Positions 53,700-63,859 of a stretch of 64,000 nucleotides of DNA are shown in pieces. The stretch spans positions 35,032,619-35,096,618 of the forward strand of contig OY754970.1 of assembly GCA_963576475.1 (NCBI GenBank), read 5' to 3'. The first letter of the stretch is position 1; every line of letters begins with the position of its first letter. This DNA is from Molanna angustata. Lineage: Eukaryota; Arthropoda; Insecta; Trichoptera; Molannidae. The notes below the pieces were generated by a model, which did not search any database, was not told the origin of the DNA, and worked only from the letters and a program-made list of their open reading frames with translations. Made by a program: the position numbers and the translations under genes.

Positions 53700-53815
53700 T
53701 ATCTGTGAATGGACTGGAGTGCAGGTTATAGCAGGAATTGGCGCGGTAAAAAGAGCCTGGTGTTAAGGTATCCTAACATAGCACAAGAAGAAGAAACAGA
53801 TAAATGCAGACTTAA
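53700..53815 (+). pseudogene. RTE-type LINE terminal relic
   Basis: ATCTGTGAATGGACTGGAGT translates in part as ICEWTGVQVIAGIGAV, comparable with REWTGIRDVGELFRNV at 54985-55268. CTAACATAGCACAAGAAGAA and GAAACAG then give the GAAGAA tail. Only the last 35 codons are represented. Confidence 0.55.
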
Positions 53816-54466
53816 AATACAAAAAGTCATATTAAATTATACCAGCAGCCAAGACCCACCACCAGGTTTAGTATAGAATTAAAGATGACGATGATGATGT
53901 AGAGCGCAAAATGATTGTCTCATTTCCATGAAAACGTAATTAATCTGACAGAGGGAACCATAAAGGCCTCAAATAATATTGTGAAACGTAAGTTGATGTC
54001 AATGCGGTAATATCACACAAAATGAAATTCTTGAACGTCCGCGTTTGACAATTTAATTACAAATTATATCGCTTCCAACCCCGCCATTAGAGGACTCTAA
54101 ATCAATCAAAAAGATGGCGGTAATTATTTGTATGTCGAATGTATGTAGGTATTCGTTATTATTAAGGATACCCCCCCAATGAATATTCATCATCAATACA
54201 TACAATATAAATTCTTTGACAGGTTGTATTTAATGCAATAAAAACGAGCAGTAGCGTGTTATTTATTCTGTCTATAAGATTCCACTCTCTTCATAACATA
54301 CATAAATATCACTTGTGAAATTCTTCGTTGAAGATGTGTAGGTACTAGGTACCAACTCACTTTTTGTTTCATACAGAAGTATCAGATAGGCGCTAATGAT
54401 TGTAGGCACATATAAATTTAAATATGTCAATAACGATCTATGATTTAGTAAAAAAAACTTGAATTT

Positions 54467-54826
54467 CGACGTCATTTGTGGCTCAGTTGTGACTACCGAA
54501 CCAATGATATCATATCAGTTGTGACTATCGAACCAATGATATCATATCAGTTGTGACTACCGAACCAATGATATCATATCAGTTGTGACTACCGAACCAA
54601 AGATATCATATCAATTGTAAATACCGAACCAATGATATCATATAAGTTGTGTCTACTGAGCCAATGGACCCAGGTAAGATTCCCTTGGTGAAGCCACAGT
54701 TTTTAAATTATTTCAGTATGGATCTGTGAGACGATAAGCATCACGAGTGTCCAGAATGTGGCAACTTGTTATTGGGTGGGTGTTAAATTATAATTTGAAA
54801 TAGAACCTGTTAGTTGCATGAAACTA
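54467..54826 (+). mobile_element. tRNA-derived SINE with internal 32-bp minisatellite
   Basis: The SINE start CGACGTCATTTGTGGCTCAG leads into a 32-bp unit, CAGTTGTGACTACCGAACCA plus ATGATATCATAT, starting at 54484, 54516, 54548, 54580 and (diverged) 54612 and 54644. The normal SINE resumes at GAGCCAATGGACCCAGGTAA and continues through GGATCTGTGAGACGATAA to CCTGTTAGTTGCATG. The unit lies between the A and B boxes and appears to come from the SINE's own head. Confidence 0.85.
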
Positions 54827-54984
54827 AAGATCAATACCATACGCATTCAATGGTATGCATAACAAGTCAAGACTATTATACTATCTGTGGCTTTACTAAG
54901 ACCACGCCAATCTTGGTCTTGTATTTGCTCATCACTAGTGGGCTGATTACGGTACAATACTCGTGTTGTACATATTTACATATT

Positions 54985-55268
54985 GATCAGGAGAGCAAAT
55001 TCGAGCGCGAGCTAGTTGACACAATTAAGCGACGAAAGATGTCATATTTGGGTCACGCTCTGCGAGGCAAAAAGTACGGGCTGCTCCAACTGAGGGACGC
55101 CTCAGAACAGGAAGACGCCAGAAGTCATGACTTCGCAACATTCGTGAGTGGACCGGCATCAGAGACGTCGGCGAATTGTTTAGGAACGTGGCAAATAGAG
55201 ATGACTTCTCAGCAGTGATCGCCAACGTCGGGGGGACCTGATATGGCACGAAGAAGAAGAAGAACAAA
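54985..55268 (+). pseudogene. RTE-type LINE C-terminal fragment with GAAGAA tail
   Basis: It reads DQESKFERELVDTIKRRK, MSYLGHALRGKKYGLLQL, then after a frame change the REWTGIRDVGELFRNV region and ANRDDFSAVIANVGGT before TGA. ATGGCACGAAGAAGAAGAAG follows. IKRRKxxYLGHxLRGxKYxLLQL and the ANVGGT end are characteristic of one lepidopteran-type RTE lineage. The middle (GRRxxGRRRxSWL) is deleted. Confidence 0.85.
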
Positions 55269-55269
55269 A

Positions 55270-56203
55270 ATATCTGTACTTCTGTAAAACATTCCCTATG
55301 GAGTGGGGTAGGAGACTGAGAATTCTGTTAAGTAAAGTAGGTACTTATGTAAAAACCAATACACTTTTCGTGTCTGAGAAATCATTGGTAAAAAAAAAAA
55401 AATCATTGAAATCATTCCCTTCACAAATACAATCACCCTATTGCATCACCAGCCAGAAAACAGGATTGAAATAAAAGAACATATTTTAACCGGTTGAATT
55501 AACTAGTTATTTTGCATGCAGGTGTAAGATTTATCACCTAAATGTGGGTTTTATCTATGTATGTTAGTATTTATTAGGAATCAAAATTATGTCACTGTAT
55601 ACTTAGTAGCTCCCATAATAAACAATACATTGTCTTTTAGAACTGCATTCATTGCCAACTAACAACATTATACCGACATAATAAATCTAGTTTAGAGTAG
55701 TCCTTGAGACTGGAGACGAATAAATTATTTTTATGGATGGTTTATACGGCCGTTTAATGTTCTTCGCAGACTACTGAAATGTGTTAGAAAATTATATGAC
55801 TTAAAACGATGAAAAAAGGCAATTTAAATAAAATTTAATACGGAGTGTGAAAAAAATATATATAGGTACGTAAATAGGTAGATATATACGTCGAGTTTTC
55901 CTTAAAGAAATCCTTTATTTTCAGAGCTATTTAAAATAAATCTAAAAAACTGTATTAATCAAATAATTTCTGAATCCTTAAATTCCCTCATTTTCGCAAA
56001 TTGAAATTTGGTACAAATATATTTTTTGTTTTAACCACTGTGAATTCTTGGTGTCTAACCAGTTTTCGGAGCTAACCTCTCCCTCCTCAGGACAGACTTG
56101 TACTCCCTCATTTTCCTTCATATTGCTCAGGCTGTTTTATTGATATATTTTTTTCTTCAGTACAAAATGTTATTCTACCGAATCAACTTTTGAAATTTCA
56201 AGA
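55270..56203. other. no gene recognised
   Basis: AT-rich with poly-A near 55390. A GC-richer patch at 56055-56100 contains AGCTAACCTCTCCCTCCTCA. No gene. Confidence 0.4.
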
Positions 56204-56385
56204 GAAGGATACAAGCGAGAAGAGGACCAGGAAAAAATATTATGGCTCCGTAACCTGAGACAATGGTTCAGAAAAAGCACTGCCTCACAGTTTCTAGCCG
56301 CCGCGTCGTGATAAAATGGAGAAAGCGCTGATGGTTGCCAACCTTCGGAAAGGGGACGGCATGTGAATAAGAAGAATTAACTCTT
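56204..56385 (+). pseudogene. RTE-type LINE C-terminal relic, plus strand
   Basis: Across three frames it gives ARRGPGKN, WLRNLRQWFRKSTASQFL, AAAS, DKMEKALMVANLRKGDGM and then AATAAGAAGAATTAA. The RGPGR, WLRNLRQW and KMxxMVANLRKG order marks an RTE tail domain. Several stops and frame changes. It meets the next, opposite RTE fragment end to end. Confidence 0.75.
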
Positions 56386-56540
56386 CTCAGCCTTATCCCA
56401 TCTATTCCTAGACGAAGGCCTCCTCCATCTCCTTCCAAGCTAATCTATATTGTGCTCTAAGCATCCAGTTGACACCAGCATGACGACTGATGTCATCCCT
56501 CCATATCATTGGCGGTCTCCCAACACTTCTGCATAGCTCT
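56386..56540 (-). pseudogene. RTE-type LINE C-terminal relic, minus strand
   Basis: The minus frame reads VGRPPMIWRDDISRHAGVNW, MLRAQYRLAWKEMEEAFV, then stop codons. This is the GRPxxRWxDDIxxxAGxNWMxxAQxRxxWxxxEEAYV block of a different RTE lineage from its plus-strand neighbour. The two are joined tail to tail around 56385. Confidence 0.75.
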
Positions 56541-56544
56541 TTTC

Positions 56545-57883
56545 ATGTATCATTTGTGATAGAAGAATAATAATATTAAGACAATTCGGTTACTCTGGCA
56601 ACCAAATATGAACACGACGTTTTGATGTTATGATCTACACACTTAGGGACAGGGCTTGATTATATATGTGTCTATGCACAACTAACAAACACGTTATTAT
56701 AAAAAAGCAGCGTATTTTAATAAACCTAACATAAATCACACCGTTTTGATAATTAACACGTTTAATGGTTCACATTTTAACAGAAGCAATAAAAAAACTG
56801 GTTTTATCATTTCAAAGTTCAACACACAATGATATCTAAAGGCGGCTCAAAGATGTTTCCGACTACAAATTAGATTATCTTTTGAAAGAACATAGTCACC
56901 GCAACTGGTAGGTAACTTGTTGTTATTATTATATTATTAAGTATTTCAAGAGGAACCTTATTTGATATTTGATTTTCTAATATATTTGTCGTCGTGAAAA
57001 TAAACAAGTCAAACGTGTTTCCTAGTAAAAATAATTCAATTCAGTAAAGTCATGTCACAAACGTTTATACTACGTAAGTTCTTAAGTTTTTTCTTCGGTA
57101 ATAGGAAAGGCTGAGAAAACCACACACCATAATTGTGTCTTTATAACTACGGTTATACCAATGTGGCGTACAAGGTAGTTTCTTTGAAGTGTAATTGGGA
57201 AATGAAATAAAAGTTGAGAAAAGAGGTCTATGTCCAATACGCGACGTCTAATAGCTGTTTATGATGACGATTGTAAATCCCACGTGTTTTTAACTATCTG
57301 TATTTTTTTATCATTTCGAGTACTTACAAAAAAATTTCCATTTCCTATGAATTCTGATATAATTGTCATTCAATTGGTATTTCATTGGCGTCAGAATAAA
57401 TTTTTATTTCAACCCTTTTCAGAAATCAATTAATATCAATGATATTAATAAACCATGATAACTTTACACCCCGTGCAAGTGGCTTGATTTTTGTCATCTG
57501 TAAATTTCTTCCAACAACTGAGTATAAAAGTTTTGTATGCCAAACACTTTCTATACTTTTTGAATTTTTAGGAACTGTGATTCTAGTTGATCAAAAGTTA
57601 TAAAGGCGGGACACACACACACACACAGCGAGTTACAAAATTTTCTACTCCGAATTCCGAGTTCATCCATATATTATAATATTATATATGTATACCTAAG
57701 CCTCTAAGCTGGTGTTTTTTGGCTTCATGAAAAATCATGAAAAATGTACCTGGCCACACAAAATCTCGCGGATCTTGTCTTGAAACTTTGTCGATCTATT
57801 AAGTGAAATAAATTCTCTTGAACAAATCGGCAGTTGGAAATTATGTACATTTGGTATTACCTAAAATGTAATATGATAGTTAA
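56545..57883. other. no gene recognised
   Basis: AT-rich; a CA run lies at 57610-57627. The open frame 57230-57433 has no domain. TTAA at 57880-57883 flanks the next element. Confidence 0.4.
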
Positions 57884-58344
57884 GAGGACATATAACGCTA
57901 AATCTAGTGACTGAAAATATGATATATTATAACCGCCTAATGCACTATGAAGTATTAATAAGGGTAACGATCGCGTGCGTTAAAAAAGGTTTATTCGTGA
58001 TTTAAACTATCGGAAACCCAAAATTTGTTGATTTTTTTGCATTTTAAGAGCAAACTTTAGCTGAAATGAAAAAACTTTATCGGTCATTCACTTTGATTTT
58101 ATGCACTCTTTAAGCATATAAAAGATTGATTTCTCTACGACACACAGTTATGGAGTAATTTAAAAAAAATGCTGTAAAAAGGGTATTTTTAATATTTTTT
58201 TGGGGAATTTAAGCTAAATTTAAAAATTGTGTGACGAACATTCACTAGAGAAATGTTGAAAACACTTATGCAATTTTTTCTAGAAATACACTGTTTAACA
58301 TATTTCAGGAATTTGATTTGGGGTTTTTAGGTTTATATGCCCCC
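57884..58344. mobile_element. TTAA-flanked inverted-end element, second type
   Basis: TTAA at 57880-57883 and 58345-58348. The left end is GAGGACATATAACGCTAAAT; the complement of the right end is GGGGGCATATAAACCTAAAA. About 20 bp are similar with four or five mismatches. 461 bp, non-coding. The G-rich terminus next to TTAA is shared with the 22263-22917 element, though the interiors differ. Confidence 0.6.
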
Positions 58345-58349
58345 TTAAG

Positions 58350-59045
58350 ATTAAGATTTCCATTTGACGACAGATTGTCCAAACTATAGACGATGTATTT
58401 TTTGATTTTGATACCTTTTTTGTTATCTATAGCACTGTTTCTGTACGAACAATAAGGCCGCATAAATAATATCTCAACAGCCGGACAATATTCAGAATCG
58501 AGCATAAATAATAATAAAATGAACAAAAATGTTTTGCGGCAGTAGGTAGGTATGAGATGATATTACGAGATGAGAGTATTGCAGAAAGGAATTTGATGCG
58601 GTAATAACAAATATTACGTCCAGCTGCAGTTCTTTCATTGTTTGCCCAACGACATAAATCTAAATACAAAAAGAGAACAGAATTAAGAGTGATTTATGTA
58701 TGCCAGGGACCATATTGTCCTCAAGTCCACGCATACAACACACCGCACCACACGGCTAAGGGGATATGGCCGGCTCGGCGCGGCGGCGGCGCCCGGGAGG
58801 CATGATCCCAGAGTTTACCTAAAAAATACATACTGTTGTGTAGCTTCGGTTCAGAGAGTCTTATCCATTAAGGCCCGTATTCACGCCTATGACCGAGATG
58901 TAAATAAGTATCCACAATTATTACCTTCAAATGTATGAAACACGAAGAAAGATTGTCCCTAAATTACCAAAAATTTTATATACATGAAGAAAAGGTAAAA
59001 TTAACAGTTTTTTTTTAAATACCAATAATAGTCAATAAAAGAGTA
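58350..59045. other. no gene; GC spike at 58760-58805
   Basis: AT-rich except for about 45 bases at 58760-58805 (GGCTCGGCGCGGCGGCGGCG then CCCGGGAGG). An open frame of 80 codons (58696-58938) runs through it and shows no known domain. The spike stands out sharply from its surroundings. Confidence 0.35.
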
Positions 59046-59341
59046 GCTGTGAAGCACCGGCTTAGAATAGTGCTTCCACTCTTTTCTATTATTGTTTTCG
59101 AGTGTCCCGTAAGAGCCGGGTAATCGAAAATACAACAGGCAACAATAACATCTCACATAGTTCAGCAATGAGGTTCACCACCCATTCTGGATATAGTGCC
59201 TTTTTAGGTGAGACGAGACTGGTGTGTGGGTATACACAGATATGTTGTGCTCCCCTTTTATAAGGCAATGCACACCCGCACACATTTCGCTGGTTACCCC
59301 ACATTGTGGGATATGCCGTGATGGTATGAATGAATGAATGA
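59046..59341 (+). mobile_element. SINE-like repeat with RTE-type 3' end, reference copy
   Basis: AAAAGAGTA stands on both sides (59037-59045, 59342-59350). It begins GCTGTGAAGCACCGGCTTAG and contains GTGTCCCGTAAGAGCCGGGT, GAGACGAGACTGGTGTGTGG and CGCTGGTTACCCCACATTG. It ends GATATGCCGTGATGGTATGA and GAAT repeats. The last 20 bases resemble the end of the RTE LINE at 61900 (GGATACGGCGTGATGGTATG), so it is probably mobilised by RTE machinery. 296 bp and no open frame. No tRNA-like head was seen, so it may derive from an RTE 3' UTR. Confidence 0.8.
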
Positions 59342-59493
59342 AAAAGAGTACGATTTTATTTGATGATTTCCCTGAATTTGATATGCAATAGTATATTTTA
59401 GTCGTGGAGTGGAGCTTTTTGATTCGTCCTAACTACCATACTGTTTCCGTGAAGGAGTAGGCATAAACTGTTGCAAATATTAATAATAAGACT

Positions 59494-59610
59494 TCCAGAA
59501 TTTACCGTGAAGCGATTGAAATATACAGACGTAGCAATCAGGTCATGAATAATAGGGACGATAGTATTCGAATCCCAACCGCGTGGAATAGCATACTAGA
59601 CAATAGATAA
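59494..59610 (+). pseudogene. Penelope-like element, GIY-YIG C-terminal relic
   Basis: The plus frame reads RIYREAIEIYRRSNQVM, then NNRDDSIRIPTAWNSILDNR and a stop at 59608-59610. The blocks (RE)AIEI..., NRDxG and AWxxxL are the characteristic C-terminal end of the GIY-YIG endonuclease of Penelope-like retroelements, including the glutamate in the REAIEI helix. Upstream sequence is too degraded to follow. A decayed remnant of about 37 codons. Confidence 0.65.
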
Positions 59611-59614
59611 GGAA

Positions 59615-60726
59615 CTGAACACCATATACCTATCATATCTTACATGAATTGAACTGAAATCATATATTGCATGAATTTTATATTTTCATTTCACCACCTC
59701 ATCCATAAGCAGTGGAAGATCACTAAATCGTCTAATTGAACGATTGGTAAAATTTAGGGGTAAACAATAGGTGTTATTTAAGACATACATAACTGTTAAG
59801 GCCCTACTATACCCTGGATATACGGATGTACGCAAAAATGCACACTAAATTAGCTTCCAATGTATGAAACACGAGAAAATATTGTATATTACCTGATATG
59901 TGATATACAACATTTTATCGTGCAAAAATGGTAAAATTTAGAGGTTTTTTTTAAATAGCAAGAAAAGTTATTGAAATTTTATAATAATAAAAAACTCAGC
60001 CGGTAGATTTTCATATTCTCTATCGAATAAAGTAAAAATATACTTCATGGGCCTTGTAGGTTTTAGTTACTTACAATAAAAAAATAAAAAAGGGTTTTAC
60101 TAAAACTAATTTTACAAGAAAAGTATTAAACAAATTCAAAATTCAAAAAAATCATGCAATAGATTAAAGATGTACATATAAACTGTTCCTTATTTCAAAG
60201 ACGTATCTTTTGAGGGTATTAGGGAAATTATTTTCAAAATATAATGTATAGCCTCTTAAATATTAGCAACAATTCAAATGAAGCAATGTAAGTACGTAGT
60301 AAGTGCGTATTATTAATCTAAATATCTTTTTTTTTAGTATTGTAGTTTATAGTACCTACTATTTCAATTAATAAAAATGATAAAATAAAACTATTTCCAT
60401 TCTTCGCAGTGAAAAGAAAAATGTAAAAACAATTCGCTCTAGAGAGTCGCAACAATATTTAATCAAAGATGAATTTTACACAACGTATCAAAAACCATTT
60501 CTCTCTTTTTGGCTCCTTTTTGCTGAAATATTTACAAACGCTAAAAAAAAGACTGAATCTAACCTTATTGAAATTTCTATGGACAATTTGGCATCATGCT
60601 ACCAATAGAAACAGAAAGAAACAAAGTATAAATGACATTTTGTAAGTTTTCGATTTCTTAAATCAACCATCACTGAAAAATAAATAAATATATTATGTTA
60701 ATATATTTTGAAATTACTTGGCTGAT
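59615..60726. other. no gene recognised
   Basis: AT-rich. TTCAAAGACGTATCTTTTGA, GGGTATTAGGGAAATTATTT at 60196-60236 resembles 10131-10170 (TTCAAAGATGTACCTTTTGA), so an unnamed LINE-type repeat may be present in both places. Confidence 0.4.
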
Positions 60727-60905
60727 AAAAGTAAAGTAAAGGTCGACCAAAGAATAGTTGGCACGATCTCATATAAATGGAATTTTGAAAGATGGATAAG
60801 TAAGAATAACAGAAGAACCTGTATGAAATATATGTCGAGATAGAGGAATCCGGCGTTTGGTTTTCTCTGCCTACCCCAAATAGGAAAATGACGTGATGAT
60901 ATGGG
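60727..60905 (+). pseudogene. RTE-type LINE terminal relic
   Basis: It contains AGTTGGCACGATCTCATATA, AATGGAATTTTGAAAGATGG, CCGGCGTTTGGTTTTCTCTG and CCTACCCCAAATAGG, ending GACGTGATGATATGG. These match the last 55 codons and 3' end of the copy at 61322-61918 (SWHDHINEILKDG, FGPLCLPQ-like region in another frame). Stops are frequent. Confidence 0.75.
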
Positions 60906-61140
60906 AATGACTTATTTTTTTACGTCTTCTTTCTTCAACTATCTCTCCATTGCTGGATCTTCTAAGTACTTCCATTCGTCTTTTTTTGGGCTTTTTGGAC
61001 CCATCTCCCTCCAGCGACGGGGCTATAACATCTGCCCACCTTTTCTGAGGCCGGCCTATTTCCATTTTCATATCCCATGGTCTCCATTTCAGAATTCCTG
61101 GTGCTCGTCCCATCCTTCGAATCTAACAAACCATGAATTG
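60906..61140 (-). pseudogene. RTE-type LINE C-terminal relic, minus strand
   Basis: The minus frame gives WRPWDMKMEIGRPQKRWADV, then after a shift AGGRWVQKAQKKTNGS and near the end GEIVEERRRKK. The GRPxKRWxDD...AGxxWxxKAQxR blocks are those of an RTE tail domain. It meets the plus-strand RTE relic at 60727-60905 tail to tail. Confidence 0.75.
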
Positions 61141-61321
61141 CTGATATGGCTCCATAATTATTTGAAGAATTCTGATATTGCAAATACAATATTAATTTAT
61201 TGTGTTTTTAATACTCTTATTATAAGAGGTTTTTGTAGTGACGAATAGCAGGTATAGTGCTCCAATATCACAGTCATTTCAGTAAATTTGTGTATTGTCT
61301 GTGGTTATTTATTTAATTTTC

Positions 61322-61918
61322 ATATGACAAGCAATAGGGTGAACGGTGCATTAAGAACAATAATGGCCGACCCGATTATCTCAAGGCCAGCAAAGCTCGC
61401 TGTGCACAATGCAATAGTCGTACCAACATTAATGTATGCAAGTGAGACATGGACATGGCAGAAGACGCATGAAAGTAAAATTAACGCTGTGGAAATGAGG
61501 TTCCTAAGACGAATGTGTGGTAGAAAGATCTATGATAGGATAAGAAATGTGGAGATCAGACGAGAATGCAAGATTGAAAGAGATATTGTGAGTAGAATGA
61601 AAGTAAATACACTACGATGGTTCGGACATGTGGAGAGAATGAACGATGAGCGCCTGACAAAGAAAGTATACAAGGCTGAAAAGAGTGGAATGAGAGGTCG
61701 TGGCCGCCGGAGAAAAAGTTGGCATGATCATATAAATGAGATTTTGAAAGATGGTAATATACGAAGTCAGAATAATAGGAGAGCATGTATTATGACGCGA
61801 TGCATGGATGTAAATGAGGCAAAACATGTATGTCAAGATAGAGGTGTCTGCTGGCGTTCGGTCCTCTCTGCCTACCCCAAGTAGGGATACGGCGTGATGG
61901 TATGTATGTATGTACATT
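61322..61918 (+). pseudogene. RTE-type LINE C-terminal fragment, long open copy
   Basis: Open to a stop at 61882-61884. It contains NRVNGALRTIMADPIIS, LAVHNAIVVPTLMYASETW, TWQKTHESKINAVEMRFLRR, MCGRKIYDRIRNVEIRRE, NTLRWFGHVERMNDERLTKK, GRGRRRKSWHDHINEILKDG and VCWRSVLSAYPK. It ends in GGATACGGCGTGATGGTATG and TATG repeats. The protein region follows the catalytic domain of RTE-like reverse transcriptases; the catalytic part itself is missing through 5' truncation. The first ATG in frame near 61288 belongs to flanking sequence. Confidence 0.88.
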
Positions 61919-61919
61919 T

Positions 61920-62504
61920 GTACAAGCACCTACACTAGGTGGGTAAAACAATTCATGGTACCCAAGTAAAAAAAGGAGTTTTTCGAATCCACCACTGGTC
62001 GGGGTTAAGCCTTGGCAAGTGATATTTTACAACAGTTTTTTCAAAGGCGCGTCAAAAATTGCCGTATTGTGCGTCGCAGAAGGTGTCATAAGTCACGTGG
62101 AGGGTGATCAGGAGAGCAGGAGGGGGGGATAGGGGTGAGGAGTGAGGGAGAGGTGATTTTTCTGCTGGGCTTGATAACGATAAACCCAGGGTCGGGTTTT
62201 ATACTGATGAGTCACGGTACGGACAGGTGGAAATATATATTTATTTTCCTTAAGAATTATGTCCATTTCTTTACCTACATAAGAGTTTGAATGTACATAT
62301 ATTCAAATGTAAAGTATACATACATACCAAAGATATATGTTCTTGAACCCTTTTAGTTTCAAAAATGATTTATTGACATTACATCAGAATAAACTTTTAG
62401 AATTATTTATATAGATTATATTATGCGACACATTCAAATATAGCGAAAATTACAAGCTTTTTCATATTGTTTATTTTTCGTGTGCATTTATGTACAAAAA
62501 CATG
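61920..62504. other. no gene; purine-rich and GC-richer block 61975-62225
   Basis: This block is much less AT-rich than its surroundings and contains AGGAGAGCAGGAGGGGGGAT, AGGGGTGAGGAGTGAGGGAG and a hairpin ATAAACCC / GGGTTTTAT at 62182-62204. No open frame of interest. It could be regulatory or an old repeat. Confidence 0.35.
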
Positions 62505-62570
62505 AACTATGGGTTTATTTTGATAAAGCAATCTCTTCCAACAAACCAAATTGACGCCAATTGAAGGACT
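62505..62570 (-). mobile_element. LINE 3'-end relic, minus copy
   Basis: TTGATAAAGCAATCTCTTCC, AACAAACCAAATTGACGCC is the complement of the GGTTGGAAGARATTGC 3' end seen at 8579 and 27550. Short and degenerate. Confidence 0.45.
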
Positions 62571-62574
62571 CAGA

Positions 62575-63435
62575 TATAACATCCTTTAATAAATTGATGA
62601 ATATACGTTTTTATTATTTTTATTTAATTTTATTTTGTAAACATAGTCGTAATAACAAGATAAAATAATAATATAAAGTTCTCCGTTTAAGGACCCATTA
62701 AGTTTACAGAAATAATCAAACGTATTTAAATATTGTAAATCGTAATGGCTAATTTATAGGGAAAGATAATGGGAAGGATATTAGGAATTGGATGGAAAGA
62801 GAAACAGGAGAGATTGCGAAAACACTATTCACCAGAAGCCGCAGAGGCATTCAGGGACATTATACAGGGACATATGTATTATTAGAGAGGTCTATATTCT
62901 TGAAGCACACATTGTAATTGTTGCAAGTTCTGTGAATAAATGCATGCTATAAATAGTTTGTTTTACACATAGGTAACTTAAATGATAGTGGATTCCTGGA
63001 GTGACGTAATGGGCAGTTAAATGATATCAAATAACATAAGCAAGTCGATGAAGTCTATTTTATTATTTATCAATTTATGCTAGTATAACATATCAACTAT
63101 TGTAATTTTCTAGTGCCATTAATTTATGATGTTGTACAGAAAGACGATAGTTATCAAATGGTAATTCACATCTATTGTTCAAGTGACCGAAGCAAAATCG
63201 AGAATGTTCTGCACACAGCTAAAATAAAGTGTTTTAGGGTTGTTATATATTTAAATAATTTTGGTACTCAAATTACAAAATTTAACATTCTAAAAGCCTT
63301 TTCCAATACATAATCGACATGATATCTAAAATTCAACCTGCTATCAATCTATCATAAAATATTTAAGAGTAAAAATAATATACCTAAACAATTAGTAAGT
63401 ACCTAATTATTATTATTTAGTAAGTAAGTAATATT
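62575..63435. other. no gene recognised
   Basis: AT-rich. A slightly purine-rich stretch 62760-62880 holds GGAAAGAGAAACAGGAGAG without a convincing frame. The open frame 63113-63313 has no known domain. Confidence 0.4.
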
Positions 63436-63620
63436 TTAAGGCTGTGGAACCAATTACCCAATGGTATAAGAGAAGCTCCTAGCTTAATGGTTTTCAAAAA
63501 GCTTCTGAAGTCACACTTCTTATCTTCATACCTATAATTCCTTTATCCTTCATCCCTTCCCAACCCATCCTTTTCCTATTTTTGGACATAATCATTTATA
63601 TTATTAAATTGTGTTTTTTA
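63436..63620 (+). pseudogene. LINE C-terminal relic
   Basis: The frame reads RLWNQLPNGIREAPSLMVF, KKLLKSHFLSSYL, then a stop at 63531, with a pyrimidine-rich 3' UTR (CCTTCATCCCTTCCCAACCC). The LWNxLPxxIRxAPSLxxFKKxLKxHF block is the conserved end of CR1/L2/Jockey-group proteins. Only about 33 codons remain. Confidence 0.7.
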
Positions 63621-63859
63621 TATTAAAGTTTGTGTTAAGACTATTACAACATGATTTTTTAAGTTACGTCCATTACAAGTAAATAAGTACCTATATTTTA
63701 AATAAGCCGAATGTAAATCAAACACGAAAAATCTAAAATAATTTAAAGTTATTGTTGTTTATCGAGGAATTGAAGAATTAACTTAAATAATTCCCGATAA
63801 TCATCCATCTGTAAATAGTAAAACAAATCCTAATATTCAAATTAATGAAGAAGAAACGT

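Noticed and set aside
62161..62235. CTGATGAG followed later by GGAAA next to a good hairpin (ATAAACCC / GGGTTTTAT), considered as a hammerhead ribozyme
   Set aside because: The stem II candidate is only about 3 bp, and no complementary stem III strands were found around GAAA and the upstream cleavage position.
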